A DNA stretch of 64,000 nucleotides from Typhlomys cinereus (lineage: Eukaryota; Chordata; Mammalia; Rodentia; Platacanthomyidae): NCBI GenBank assembly GCA_023101885.1, contig JALPQD010000088.1, forward strand, positions 3,011,501 through 3,075,500, written 5' to 3'. Shown here piece after piece: positions 23,957 through 35,020 of this stretch (within the stretch, counting starts at the first letter, position 1; each line of letters starts with the position of its first letter). The notes beneath the pieces are model-generated. The model was given only the letters and a program-made list of their open reading frames with translations. It did no database searches and had not been told where the DNA came from. A program made the translations under genes and the position numbers.

Positions 23957-23965
23957 CACCTATTT
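23957..23965. repeat. Target-site duplication, right copy (RPS23 pseudogene)
   Basis: Exact copy of the 9 bases at 23452-23460, directly following the pseudogene poly(A). Confidence 0.85.
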
Positions 23966-24074
23966 AAGGTATCTGTGAGAAAATACCTGAGAACACACAA
24001 TACATTAGGCGAAACATTCATTCAGAAGAACCCATATAGTATTGAGAACAATGTCAAGAATCTGCAGAGCTCTT

Positions 24075-24140
24075 TTTTTTGGTGCAGGAGCTCACACTCA
24101 GGCCCTTGTGAATGCGAGGCTGGCTCTCTCTGTCTCTGTC

Positions 24141-24191
<51 letters not shown>

Positions 24192-24205
24192 TATATCCCC
24201 AGCCC
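24075..24205 (-). mobile_element. ID-like SINE with (TC)n
   Basis: GTGCAGGAGCTCACACTCAG GCCCTTGTGAATGCGAGGC in reverse, then (TC)n at 24124-24189, then CTATATCCCCAGCCCC. Confidence 0.6.
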
Positions 24206-24279
24206 CAGCCTGTGGAATTTGCATCAGTGATCTGTTACGCTGCTTTTCCTACCAGCTCCCTGTGTGGAAGCTTTACCCA

Positions 24280-24585
24280 GGGCAACTCGCTGTCAGGGCG
24301 CATCTGGAAAGAATTAGTAGTTGAGTTAAGCACTGAGCAAGCCTGCAAGAGCTTGTGTAGCTGATGGGGAAGGCCCAGCCCATAATGAGTGGGACTAGTC
24401 CCTGGGCAGGTGAATAAGATGAGGGGAGCTAGATAACAAAGTTGGCGTCCAGACATGCTGCTCTGGCAAGTGAGGACTGCCCCTCTCTCAGTGGTCCTGT
24501 GGCTGTGGCGTGGCCAGTTCCCTCGGCTCCTGGTGTTGGCAGGAGCTCTCCTGCCAACCTGGACAAGGAACGGAAACCAACAGCA
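24280..24585 (+). mobile_element. MaLR-type LTR fragment (plus)
   Basis: GAATTAGTAGTTGAGTTAAG, GATGGGGAAGGCCCAGCCCA and CCAGACATGCTGCTCTGGCA, as in 20816-21230. It lacks the 3' poly(A)-signal part. Confidence 0.65.
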
Positions 24586-24759
24586 GCCAGAAGAACACTG
24601 GAATATGAACGACAGGCACTGGAAGAGAGAACCAGGGAAAGAGGCAGCCAAGGCGAGCACTCCAGCGGTCACTGTCCATCCTCAGGGACAGACAGGCTGT
24701 GCTGTGCCTCGACCCTCAGGAACAGCCAGTAAGTGAATGAGACAGGCTTGAAAATGTTC

Positions 24760-26150
24760 CTCAAGTCATCCACGGGCCCGTCAACACGATGCAAAGGGCT
24801 TAAGCACAACTTCTGATCAAAAGCTGAATGAACGCTCATTAGAGGCAACTCCTAGGTTGCTAGACCCAAAAATAAAATCACAGTTATCTCTCACAGTCCA
24901 GACTATCACATGCATGAGCAAGACTGTATCCTCAAAGGAACACAGTCATTGGAGGCTGGCATCTTGACTGAGCATGAAAAATAGATAGTAAAGTTAGTAA
25001 AGATAGTAAGGTTCTTCAAGCTGCAATAACAACCTCCACATCACCTAGGCCAAAGGGACTTAAATGCGGCTTTTGACAAGCTTCGTTTGACTCAAAGACC
25101 TAAAGGGGAAAAATCTAAGTAGTACATTAAAGGCTGTAAATAAAATATAGTTTGCAGAATTGCAAATCTCCTAAAGAAAACAATGGCCTAAGCAACAACC
25201 CCAGCTTCAGACATGAAGGTTTCATGACAGTTTAATACCCAAAATGTCCAGTTTCCAACAGAAGGCTGTGAGACAGTCACAGAAACAAGGACATATGATC
25301 CATTAAAGAACATGAAAATTATTCTTTAAAACAGATACCAGAAACCAATTCTGGGAGGATCTAACTATTATATTCACAGTCGAAAGCTTCAAAGTAGCGA
25401 CTTTGATCTTCAAAGAATTTATAGAAATCAAGGGAGGTCTGACACAATCTCATCAGATATGTATTAGTAAGAAGACGGAAATTATTTCTGAAAGAAAAAA
25501 AAATAAGTAGGAGATCTGTACCTAAAATTATAATAACCAAAATGAATAATTCATGAGAAAGTTCATGAGTAGATTTGAGGGGCTGATGAGATTGCTCAGT
25601 AGTTAAGGCATTTGTTTGAAAACATGGTGACCTGAGTTCAATTTCTGGAAGTCCACACGATAGAAGAAAAGGCCTGATTTATGACCAGTGCCCCCCCTCA
25701 AAATAAAGTTTTTTTGGGGGGAAGAGTAGATTTGAACTGGCAGGAGAAAGAATTCGTGAACTTGAAGGTAGACGGATAGGGAGTATTCAGTCAGAGAGGA
25801 AAGAGAATTAAGAAGATCAAAAAGATCACCAGAGATTTGTGGAACGTCATCCAATACATCCACATAAAATGAGAACACCAGGAGGCAAGAAAAGGGACAT
25901 AAAGTTACTTGAAGCAGCAGCGGCTGAAGTTCCCAACATTGGACAAAAGCACCAATGTGCATATCTAGGAGCTCAACAAACTCAAAGCATGTAATCACAG
26001 AGAGACCTACACCCAGGCACTTCCTGGTTAACTGTCACTGAACAAAGACAGGAGAGAACTTGAGAGCAGCCAGGGCCCAACACCTCTACGCACCAAGGGG
26101 AGGTTGAAAGTGAATTCGCATCAGAAACAGCAAAGACCAACAAGCAGACT
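24760..26150 (+). mobile_element. Old L1 (L1M-type) fragment with an inserted SINE
   Basis: Characteristic old L1 5'/ORF1-side phrases: GAATTTATAGAAATCAAGGG, TTTGAACTGGCAGGAGAAAG, GTGAACTTGAAGGTAGACGG, AGGAGCTCAACAAACTCAAA and CAAAGACAGGAGAGAACTTG AGAGCAGCCAG. Reading frames are destroyed. Confidence 0.65.
25575..25715 (+). mobile_element. tRNA-derived SINE inserted in the L1
   Basis: GGGGCTGATGAGATTGCTCA GTAGTTAAGG, CCTGAGTTCAATTTCTGGAA, and an A-rich tail near 25700. Confidence 0.75.
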
Positions 26151-26151
26151 G

Positions 26152-26626
26152 TGTATTAGTCAGGGGTCTCTAGAGTCACAGAATCAACAGAATGAATATA
26201 TATATGGCATTTATTGAGTTGGCTTACGAGATATGGCCGAGGTAGTCCAACAATGGCTGCCAGTAGCTGCTCAGCCCAGTAGGCCAGTGGGTGACGGCTG
26301 AAGGCTGGAGGATTCCTAGAGTCTGCAGTCACATTGAAGATTTGGAGGGTTGATGAGCTGAAGGTCAAAGAAACCAGGCGGCAGGAGGGAAGAGTGTGGC
26401 TTCAGAGAGTCTCACCTCCTGTCTTCTGTTCTGTGGTTCCTTTTATTTGGTGCACTCCTGAAGGTTCCAGTGGGATCTATGGAGGTTCTGATGGGATCTA
26501 GGGTTGATCTTTGCATTATCCAGATAATCTCTTCAGATGGTCTCCCCTGATCTTGCCAGGTGTGGTCTTAGCTGATCTTAGTTAATGCCAGGTGTATCAA
26601 GTTGACACTGAGAATTAACTATCACA
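26152..26626 (-). mobile_element. ERVL-type LTR (minus)
   Basis: Plus-strand ends TGTATTAGTCAGGGGTCTCT and AATTAACTATCACA. In its own sense it starts TGTGATAGTTAATTCTCAGT GTCAACTTG and ends GACCCCTGACTAATACA, a common ERVL/MaLR pattern. It contains CCAGATAATCTCTTCAG. Confidence 0.65.
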
Positions 26627-26812
26627 CAGGGAGAGAGGTTACATTTGAAGACACAAGAAAGAAAAACACAGCAACTAGAAATGTAAATGGCACAACTCTT
26701 CTGGAAGACCTTTTGGCAGATACGCAAACAGTTAAACACAGAGCTGCCACAAGACCTGGTGATTCTACTCCTAGACAATGTGAAATTTAGAATTCCTAAA
26801 AAAAATTATATG
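26627..26812 (+). mobile_element. Old L1 ORF2 3' segment
   Basis: ATGTAAATGGCACAACTCTT CTGGAAGACC and TTAAACACAGAGCTGCCACA resemble the L1 ORF2 C-terminal region. It is probably the same L1 as 24760-26150 or a second one. Confidence 0.6.
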
Positions 26813-26814
26813 CT

Positions 26815-27122
26815 AGGGGTAAGGAGATGGTTCGGTTGTAAGGTGTTTGTGCATAAGCACGAGGACCTGAATTTGGATTCCCAGCATCCACATAAAAGGC
26901 AGGCACAGTGTGCATGCCTGACATTCTGGTGCTGGGGAGGCAGATACAGGCAGATACCTGGTGCTTGCTGGCACTAGACTAACCAAGGAGCTCCTGGTTT
27001 CAGTAAGGAATCCTGTCTTAAAAAAATAAGATAACCGAGGAAGATATCCAATATCAACTTTTGACTCTATATGCATGTGGGGTTACTTGCATACACCCAG
27101 CTGTGGTACACTCACACTTACA
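26815..27122 (+). mobile_element. B4-like composite SINE inserted in L1
   Basis: Head GGGTAAGGAGATGGTTCGGT, GGATTCCCAGCATCCACATA, then CATTCTGGTGCTGGGGAGGC and a CACTTACACATATAAATA tail. Confidence 0.8.
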
Positions 27123-27124
27123 CA

Positions 27125-27560
27125 TATAAATACTCAGTAATACTTATATACTAATGTTCACACAACATTATTTGTATTGCTAAGGAGCAGAAATAATTCA
27201 AGTGTCCATCAGCGAAGGAGTGCATAAATGACATATGGTACACCTTTACAAGGAATAATAACTGACATTAACAACTCATGCATGGATTGCCAATGGGAAG
27301 ATGATCTGAGAATTGCATTATCAGGTGATTTCATCATTTTGAAAACATTGGAATGTACTAAGAATCTAAATGGAATAGGTGAAACACTTGTGAGGCCTCA
27401 ATATGCAATCAAGAGATGGAGAAAACATGAAATATATAAAGATGCTGCTTATGTAACAGGGCGGACTACTTAAGACCAAACTTTATTTAAAAAGTGTAGG
27501 ACTACACTCTAAAATAATGACAAAAGTTAGCATAGTAAATACATATACATAGTAAATACA
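27125..27560 (+). mobile_element. Old L1 3' segment, continuation
   Basis: TAATGTTCACACAACATTAT TTGTATTGCTAAGGAGCAGA and CAAGTGTCCATCAGCGAAGG, the well-known L1 ORF2 end. It is split from 26627-26812 by a SINE. Confidence 0.7.
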
Positions 27561-28364
27561 CTCACTATCACTATCAAGTTTTACATATAGCGCATAGTAG
27601 CTTTGTATGTACGAGTATATATACCACAACATCACTAGGCAATAGCAGCTTTTCAGTCCCCTTACAGTCTCATTAGACTACTTATATGAAGTGTCATTAT
27701 GCACGGCTTAGCTGTATTGATAATTCATACTACACTAAATAACTAAACAAATAATGCACAGATGTATTTAAAAGGCATGTCCAGAACGGCAAATCTATAA
27801 GGACTAACGGTAGATTAGAGGTTGCCTATGGATAGAGCAGGCTAGAATAGGGTAATGACTGCTAATGGGTAAGAGATTGGGTGCTCTCAGCAGCCTTTGT
27901 GAAATAGACTTGAAATCAAGGCAGAAAATACATTATTTTTCTTGAGAGTATATGAGGACTTCTGAACTCTATAAACTTTGAGAACACAGTGCTTGCTTAA
28001 TTGAGGGTGCATTGATTATTTTTAAATTAAAAACGCCCCTGATGCGTTTGTGTAGAGGCTAATCGAAAGATGGGGGACCCCAAAGGTTTTGGGGGAAAGA
28101 GTGAGCTGTTCTTTCCGTGAGTAAACTGATTAAAGATGAGGAGGGCAACGTGGTTAAAGGGAGTGGTGTCTGCCAAGACATGCTGTTCATTGATGGTGAC
28201 TTCTTTCTGTGCCTGTGCAGAGTGAAGGGACAAATCCCCCCATCAAGTAATTCTTTCATGGGGGCTCTACTCTGAAGACTAAATAAACTCTCAAGGGCCC
28301 CATCTCTTCATAGTGTCAGTTTTGGAGCCTGGGGTTTCAGCCTGTGAATGGAGGGTGGGGAAGC
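27561..28364. other. AT-rich then unique intergenic DNA
   Basis: 27561-28020 may be L1 3' UTR remnant. Nothing definite beyond it. Confidence 0.3.
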
Positions 28365-28517
28365 ACAAACGTGCATCACATGCTTCTACCTCCCCTTTGC
28401 TTCCTGGGCTCTGAGAAGTACAGGCTGTTGCTGTTTCCACCTGGCATTTTTACACGGGACCCGGGATCTTCTGCTTTCAAAGCAGACGCTTAACCCCCCG
28501 AGCCATTTCTTCAGCTC
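28365..28517 (-). mobile_element. tRNA-headed SINE, partial
   Basis: GCTGTTGCTGTTTCCACCTG GCATTTTTACACGGGACCCG, head CTTAACCCCCCGAGCCATTT. Confidence 0.8.
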
Positions 28518-28519
28518 CC

Positions 28520-28749
28520 TCCCCCATCTTATTTTTGAGCGGAGTGTTTTACTGAACCCAGAGCTCATTGATTCCACCAGCCTGGCTAGCCAAGGAGCCT
28601 CAGGGATCCTCTCCTGTCTCCACACCCCGGGTACATAGAGAGACATACTCTGCCATACTCAGCTCTTAGGTGGGTGTTGGGAATCCAAAGGTAATAAGTC
28701 TTCATACTCATGCAATAAACATTTTACCCACCGAGCTACCTCCCAGCCC
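28520..28749 (-). mobile_element. B4-like composite SINE
   Basis: ACCCAGAGCTCATTGATTCC and CTGGCTAGCCAAGGAGCCTC AGGGATCC, ending CCACCGAGCTACCTCCCAGC. Confidence 0.75.
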
Positions 28750-28779
28750 CTACATACACATTTTTTTTATTTTTTTAAA

Positions 28780-28826
28780 AATTTCTTTATTTTGCACATA
28801 AGTACTTGTGAGTGTGTGTGTGTCTG

Positions 28827-28863
<37 letters not shown>

Positions 28864-29108
28864 ATACTGTCTGTATCAGAAGCCACTGTGTGTGCCTGTA
28901 GAGGACTAAGGGTGACTTTGGGCGTTGTCCTCAATTGCCGTATCTGCTTTTGGCTTCCTTCTGGGCTTTCCCAGGCTCTGCCTACTAGAGCCAAAAGTGC
29001 AGGTCTGGCCATTTTTGCCTGGCGTTTTTTCCGTGGGATGTGGGATCCAAACTCAGGTCTTTCTGCTTGTGAGGCAGAATCTTAACCTCTAAGTCATCTC
29101 TCCAGCCT
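28780..29108 (-). mobile_element. tRNA-headed SINE with (TCTG)n
   Basis: (TGTC)n near 28820-28858, TATCAGAAGCCACTGTGTGT, CTTTCCCAGGCTCTGCCTAC, head CTAAGTCATCTCTCCAGCC. Confidence 0.9.
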
Positions 29109-30171
29109 GATATATACTGTTTTAAATAGTACCAAAATAGCTAGTTGGTGGGGAAATAATATAACAAAATTTGTTGATGATGTACAATGCATTTATATGC
29201 ATCTGAAAGAACCTCCTAGGCCTTTAATAAAATAACTACAGAGACTCCCAGTGGTCTCTGATTTGATTTTATTTTTAGTGTTTTCAATAGCTTCCTCTGT
29301 TCTCTTAGATATCTTGGGTCCTCCTTGGTGGTTTGGAGCTTTGATTCTGTTCAACTCAGCTGGAGAACAAACCATTAGGAAATGTATTAGGGCCCCTGTC
29401 TATACCCAGCAGCAGCATTAAATTAAAAAAAAAAAAAGAATATCTATTTCATTAGCACATCTAGGACCCAGGGAGAGGTGAGAAATCTCTGGAAATAAAA
29501 GTACTGAGGGACAAAGAAAGACGTCAGCCAAGCTTCTCAAATTTCACTTCACTTCTTTCCAGACCTCATGGAAATCAAAGCAGCTAGAGTAGATAAGGCC
29601 CTTCAGTCCAGCATCTGAATTTCAGCATCTGAAATGGATATTCAGATTAAACGTAATAGGAGGACTCTCCTTCCCAGGTGGAGAAAGGTTTCATTTATTG
29701 AAAAACAACGGGTGGGTCAGCAGGCTGCTGTTTCTCTCAGAGAAAATGAGAGCATGGAAGAGGGCCAGCGAGCAAAGGTTTAAATGAAGCAAACAGCAGC
29801 TGTGCTTGTCTGGCCTGCCAATCAGTGTAGTCAGAAGTGGGGCCAGCCGTCCACGGCTCCACGTGCCATGACCCAGATTCTAATGTGCTTAGCAGTCAGT
29901 GGGTATGCATCCAGATCAGAAGGCCCCGCCTCATCCCAAGAAACAGAGTCATTCATGGGGCCCTGGTGTGGAGACATTTGGTTGGGACTCTAAAACGTAA
30001 TAATGTATCTAGCCTCGCACCTAGGAAGGTTATTTTCTTTCCATTTTAATGATTATGTAAACGCAATAACACAGTAGACTACACACATTGCTCTAAATAA
30101 CTACTTTCTCCATCTGTATAATTCTTAAAAAAACAGAAATTATTATTATACCTTAAATTTTATTTATTATT
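29109..30171. other. Unique intergenic DNA
   Basis: No repeat or gene recognised apart from short A-rich runs. Confidence 0.4.
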
Positions 30172-30350
30172 TATTTATTATTGTGTATTTGTGTATGATA
30201 GTGAAGGGCATATGCCATGGTGCATGTGTGGAGGTCAGAGGACAACTTTGCGCAGTTCGTTCTCTCCCTCCACCTTTACAAGGGTTTGGGGGACTGAAAG
30301 ATTGTTGGAAGGAAAGAACTGACTTCCAAAAGCTGCCCTCTGACCTCCGC
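30172..30350 (-). mobile_element. tRNA-derived SINE (divergent)
   Basis: GGCATATGCCATGGTGCATG TGTGGAGGTCAGAGGACAAC, then a second piece in forward sense (GAACTGACTTCCAAAAGCTG CCCTCTGACCTCC) at 30316-30350. Possibly two abutting opposite fragments. Confidence 0.6.
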
Positions 30351-30934
30351 CCATATGCGAAGCTTCTGCTACTTAACCCAGGCTATTTTTGTGAGCGATC
30401 AAAGCCACAAGGAAGAGTTTAGAGCAACTTATTTTGTATTTTTGCAGACGCATAGGAAAGTTTCTGTTGGAGTCCTAGCAATGGCTTTGAATCTCCACGA
30501 ATTGACTCACTAATCCTTGGTCAGTAAAATCAAACAGCAGAGACATCCTGTGTAATGTGACAAACAGAAATTCACATCTATCTTCACATTCTTGAGCCCA
30601 GAAGATTCTGATGCAAACTAGGCTTTACCTAAGGGAGTCCTTCCTTGGATTTGCTCTCTCCTGCTTCCCCTGTCTTCTGGGCAATCTCATTGCATAACTA
30701 TTGGCTTTAATGGTCCATGATTTTGCTGGGGATGTCTAGGTTGTTAATTAAAGCTTAGTCTCTTTTCTGAGTTCCAGACTCAGATACCCAACTGCCCACT
30801 AGATATCTACTCCTTGGCTCCTAGAAGAATCTTAAATTCAGTGTCTCCCAAACTCGATCTGGCTTCATCAGTCTCAACTTCTGCTCTTGTCCCCTGACTG
30901 CCTAGATGGCCACAGAAGGATTTTTCTGTCTCCT
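30351..30934. other. Unique intergenic DNA
   Basis: Nothing recognised before the retrocopy. Confidence 0.4.
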
Positions 30935-30950
30935 TCTCTTGACATATTCT
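30935..30950. repeat. 16-bp target-site duplication, left copy
   Basis: TCTCTTGACATATTCT, present again without mismatch at 33291-33306. The two copies flank the minus-strand retrocopy. Confidence 0.95.
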
Positions 30951-31819
30951 TTTTTTTTTTTTTCTTAGTTCATCAGCTTTATTTCCTCTAATAGTTTAGC
31001 ATTGCAAAATTTGGCATCTACAGTCTTACAAACTTTATTATTAGCAGCGGAAACAAAAACATCACAAGACCTCAAAACAAATAAATACCAAATAAAACCA
31101 CAAAAGATGCAGGAAACGAAATGTGAACATAATAATGCTTTCAGGAAACCAGACATGCTGCTATCTCCCAGGTTATTGCCGGGCAGTAACGCCACCGTCT
31201 TTGTTTCTTAGAAGAGCAGAGCGCAGACGCAGGTCACTGGTCACAATCACTTGGACTGTCATACGGGTCCTCACAGCGCAGTTACTACACACGGCAAGTT
31301 TTAAAACAGGCAGGTTAAAAATACAGTCAAATGAGAAATTGGCCTTCTTTGGTCTTTGTTTTTTTGGGTAATAGAACTAAACGCAAGAGGTATACGTACC
31401 ATCAGAAGAAAGAACGTAACTCTAGAAAGCGTCCACAGCTGTCTACACGACCCCACACTTTCAGTCACACAGCTCCTAATGGAAATCCTTGGAAGTAAGG
31501 CTGGCTTTTGTGTTTTCCAATTAGGTCATTTAGTTTGTTGTCAACAGTTCCGACACGGCACAGCGAACGACCGTGGACTTGGAACGTCCCCGCAATGAGC
31601 TCACAAGAAGGACTCCAGACAGCAGAAATGGAGGAACGCGCGCCCTGGGCCCTCACCATGGCTGGCCCGGTGTAGGTCACTGCTTTGCCCACTTGCCCAG
31701 CAACAGTGCCCAGGGCACCCCTGAAAAGTGGACAACTTGGAAAAAAAATATTTCCAGGCCGTTGCAACAGGTCACTGGCCCCATCAGCCTGTCTCCACTG
31801 ACCCAACTCCTAGAGACCT

Positions 31820-31916
31820 CGGCAGCCAGCACCAGCCGGCACCAGCCAGCACAGCCAGCACAGCCAGCATAGTCGGCACCAGCTGGCACCAGCCGGCACC
31901 AGCCAGCACCAGCCAG
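31820..31916. repeat. 10-bp minisatellite inside the retrocopy
   Basis: Tandem variants of GGCACCAGCC, with some 9-bp AGCACAGCC units in the middle. It has about nine units and is GC-rich. Confidence 0.9.
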
Positions 31917-32274
31917 GGTGGGACGGTTGATGACGGCCAGGGGACCTGCTACAGCTCAGAACCTCACGGGCACATTCTACTCTGGAAGAAACAGCTACGA
32001 TTTGCAAACGGAAGACGGAGCTATGATCTTGGTCTAAGAAGATTTGGGGAACAGACAGACCTCACTCATCACACTCAGACACAACAGCACGCCCAGAACT
32101 TCTCCTAGCCCTCCTGTGGCCCAGTCAGTCAAGATCTGGACTGAAAGTAAAAAATAGAACCTTAAGCTCCTCCAAGCCCTTTTCCATGTGCTGATCACCC
32201 CAAGTGGAGGGACATGTTGGGAGGGAAGGGGGAAGGACAACAAGCTGGTAGGTGGCCAGGATTGCTGGCCCATC

Positions 32275-32486
32275 TGCTGGGCACACAAGGCCCACCCGCG
32301 GGACACACGAGGATCACCCGCGGGACACACGAGGATCACCCGCGGGACACACGAGGATCACCCGCGGGACACACGAGGATCACCCGCTGGACACGCGAGG
32401 ATCACCCGCTGGACACACAAGATCACCCGCTGGACACACAAGGATCACCCGCTGGACACACAAGATCACCCGCTGGACACACAACC
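32275..32486. repeat. 22/21-bp minisatellite inside the retrocopy
   Basis: About nine tandem units. Units starting at 32297, 32319, 32341 and 32363 are identical 22-mers (CGCGGGACACACGAGGATCA plus CC). From 32385 the units carry CGCTGG instead of CGCGGG, then alternate between 21-bp (CACAAGATC) and 22-bp (CACAAGGATC) forms at 32407, 32428 and 32450, ending in a partial unit. Confidence 0.95.
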
Positions 32487-33290
32487 AGACACCTTCCTCT
32501 CTCCTGTGCTCCCTGCTGGCTGCCACCTGCCAGGACTGCCCGAGGTGGTTGACACCACACACTCAAGCGAAGGGGTAGCACTGCTGACAGGCCAAGTGAC
32601 CAAGAACCAGGAGCTGACCCAGCGGGCCCCTGGGAGGCAGCTGGCCGTCCCATTGGACGGTTCTTGATGGGCCCAAGATTGGGTGGGAACATGGGTGGGC
32701 TGTCGGGGGTCAGGAAGTGGAGCCATAGAGCTGCATGCTGCAGCGCCCTCATGTCCCGGGACTGGAGGAAATGGCAGAGAAGGTGCCGCCTGAGCACAGG
32801 TCCCTGCTTCGCTGACTGCTGAGGCACCATCTGCACAGAGGGGTGAGGGATCAGGCTGAGATGAAAGCACTGTCTCCCCAGAGCATGGGATCTGGGGAGA
32901 TGGCTGAGGTGGGGGCGCAGCCTTCCTCTGTGGCCCCCTCCTCTGCCTTACCCAAGGTCTGGTACACTGCCTGGCCCAGCCCGCCTGAGCCCACGCCAGC
33001 CCTGCCCAGGCCGGTGTGATACTTCTGAGACCCTCCCGACGAACCCTTCTGTTCCTCGCCTCGACCCAGGGCATCACTGATGCTGACTTTCAGCCCACGA
33101 GGGGCAGGGGACGGACAGGCCCCAGGACATGCTGCCTGTCCAGCGTCAGAGGCCCAGGGCAGACAGACAGTGTGGAGACCACCCCAGGCTAGCAGAGACA
33201 GGAGAGTGTCCGACATTCCCGGGAGGCCACGGACCAAATGCCCAGCACCGAGTCCTGGGGAGGGTGGACGCTGTCCTGCTGCGGATCTCG

Positions 33291-33306
33291 TCTCTTGACA
33301 TATTCT
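33291..33306. repeat. 16-bp target-site duplication, right copy
   Basis: Exact second copy of 30935-30950. It lies at the 5' side of the minus-strand insert. Confidence 0.95.
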
Positions 33307-33489
33307 ATTGATCACTAAGCCCTGTACAGGATGGAGTGAGTCCCATGACCACCGCGGCACATCAGGAAGTGCCTTAGAAACAAACATGTTTGGGTTTCAG
33401 CCCAGCGCTCCTAAGCCAGTCGCTCCAGGGGCTGGACCAAGACACCTGCATGCAAGGTGGTCAGAGATGAGCTCAGGTGTTAGTTCTTG

Positions 33490-33735
33490 CCTTTAAGCAT
33501 GTTTGAGACAGGGTTTCTTGCTTTTCGGTTGAAAACGGCGGATGAGCTGGCTTGGATGAGCTGGCTTGCAAGTTCCCAGGCATTCGCCTCTCTATCTCCC
33601 ACCTCACTCTTGGAGTCATGAGCTGCCACACCTGGCTTTGGGTGGGTTTCAGGGGTTCATACTCAGTCCCTCACACTTGGCACGGCAAGTACTTTTACCC
33701 ACCAACTTTACAGGGGCTTGGGGGCCCCAAACCTG
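33490..33735 (-). mobile_element. B4-like composite SINE
   Basis: TTTGAGACAGGGTTTCTTGC, GAGTCATGAGCTGCCACACC TGGCTTTGGG, GCAAGTACTTTTACCCACC. Confidence 0.55.
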
Positions 33736-34390
33736 CATTTTCACAAGGTCTATGTGATTCTGAGGCAGGCTATAATTCGACTTTGTTGATATTTCATAAT
33801 CCCAACTCCCAAAGCTGGTTTCAGGCAAACCTTCATCACTTCCCACTTGAACTCTTACATCCTTTTCATCTAGTATGATTTTCTCCAGCTTACACCTCCC
33901 TGGGCCATCTTCCTCTTTCCTGCCAGGATGCTCTGTGTAAAATGCAAATAGCTGATCATTGCTATATTCTACATAAAATTCTTAATCACCTTAATGGTGA
34001 GTGTCGCACAGAAATGCACTGAGGTTCAAATGCACAATCTTATGTGACAACTAGAAATTTTTAGAATTAATGAGAAACAACGGAAACTGGGGGGTGGGGG
34101 GGTGAAGGCTAGGAAGGTCTCAAGATAAGAGGCCGGACAGAGACCTCCATCCAGTGCTCCCAGGACCTATATCACTGTCAGAGAAAGAATTCAGGGATGA
34201 AGTCAATGGGAGGGTGTTTATTTCAGAGTAAAAGCAGACATTTAGAAGGCCCTGTGGGCTTCTCAAGATTCAAGCCACCCAGGATGTTGGCTAGCCTCCT
34301 ATGGGCAAACTTTAATGGAGAGGAGGATTATTCCGGAGTTAAGATGTTCACTAACCTGGTTGGTACATCGTGTTCAGATGCATGGTGTCC
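33736..34390. other. Unique intergenic DNA
   Basis: Nothing recognised except a G-run at 34090-34101. Confidence 0.4.
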
Positions 34391-34630
34391 AGCTGGAGAG
34401 ATGGCTCAGGAATTAAGCCTCTCCCTTGCAAGCAGAAGGTCTTGAGTTCTGAAACTGGATCCATGTAAGAAAAATGCTAGGTGGTGGCCTGCACTTCCAG
34501 TCCTGAAGGCAAAGCCTGGGAAACTAGAGCAAAGCAAAGAGGAGGTACAATCCAGGGTGAGTTCCAAAGTTACCTTTGGACTTCCACAAGCACAGACAGA
34601 CAGACAGACAGACACATAGACACAGACACA

Positions 34631-34679
<49 letters not shown>
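34391..34679 (+). mobile_element. tRNA-headed SINE with (ACAG)n-(CA)n tail
   Basis: AGCTGGAGAGATGGCTCAGG AATTAAGCC, GGTGGCCTGCACTTCCAGTC. The compound (CAGA)n/(CA)n tail runs from 34592 to 34679. Confidence 0.9.
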
Positions 34680-34681
<2 letters not shown>

Positions 34682-34728
34682 GAGTTTGGCAGAGGAGATG
34701 AAGGGTTGTAAGAGGAAAAGGGGGGGGG

Positions 34729-35020
34729 GCTGGAGAGGTGGCTCAGGGGTTAAGCCTCTGCCTTGCAGGCAGAAGGTCCTGAGTTCAGATCCTAGACCCC
34801 ACGTATAGACGCTGGGCGGAAGCGGGGGCGGCCTGCGTTTCTGGTCCTGGTAGGGCGGAGCCTGTGAATCCCAGAGCAGAGTAAACAAGGAGGAAATAGA
34901 GGCGTCCATGGTGGTTCTCGAATTCGCCTGTGGTTCTACACACACGTACATACACATGCATGCACACACACACGATGAATAAATAAATTTAAAAAAAAGA
35001 ATACTCCAATTAAAAAAAAA
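34729..35020 (+). mobile_element. Full-length young tRNA-headed SINE
   Basis: Very close to the copy at 13393-13688 (GGGGGCGGCCTG, GGTAGGGCGGAGCCTGTGAA, CGAATTCGCCTGTGGTTCTA, GATGAATAAATAAAT). AGAGGAAAA occurs before (34711) and after (35021) it, a likely target duplication. Confidence 0.93.

Larger units (their letters stand above)
30951..33290 (-). pseudogene. Unidentified 2.3-kb processed retrocopy (minus strand)
   Basis: On the minus strand this segment starts in GC-rich sequence, becomes AT-rich and ends with AATAAA signals (one about 20 nt before the tail, another further upstream) and a poly(A) of about 13 (plus-strand T-run at 30951-30963). It is bounded by a perfect 16-bp direct duplication (30935-30950 and 33291-33306). 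That is the signature of an L1-mediated retrocopy of a polyadenylated RNA. I do not recognise the source. The minus-strand reading 32851-33387 is open for 178 codons but starts outside the insert, so it is probably not a real protein. The GC-to-AT gradient and lack of a clear domain suggest a long 3' UTR or noncoding RNA, 5'-truncated. It carries two minisatellites (31820-31916 and 32275-32486). No repeats from the local SINE families interrupt it, and with the perfect duplication this implies a fairly recent insertion. Confidence 0.8.

Noticed and set aside
28820..28858. Regular short repeats that might suggest a repeat-spacer array
   Set aside because: Simple (TGTC)n in a SINE tail. No spacer structure, and this is a mammalian genome.
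32851..33387. 178-codon open reading on the minus strand
   Set aside because: It begins outside the retrocopy (past the target duplication at 33291-33306) and shows no domain; openness is explained by GC-rich composition.
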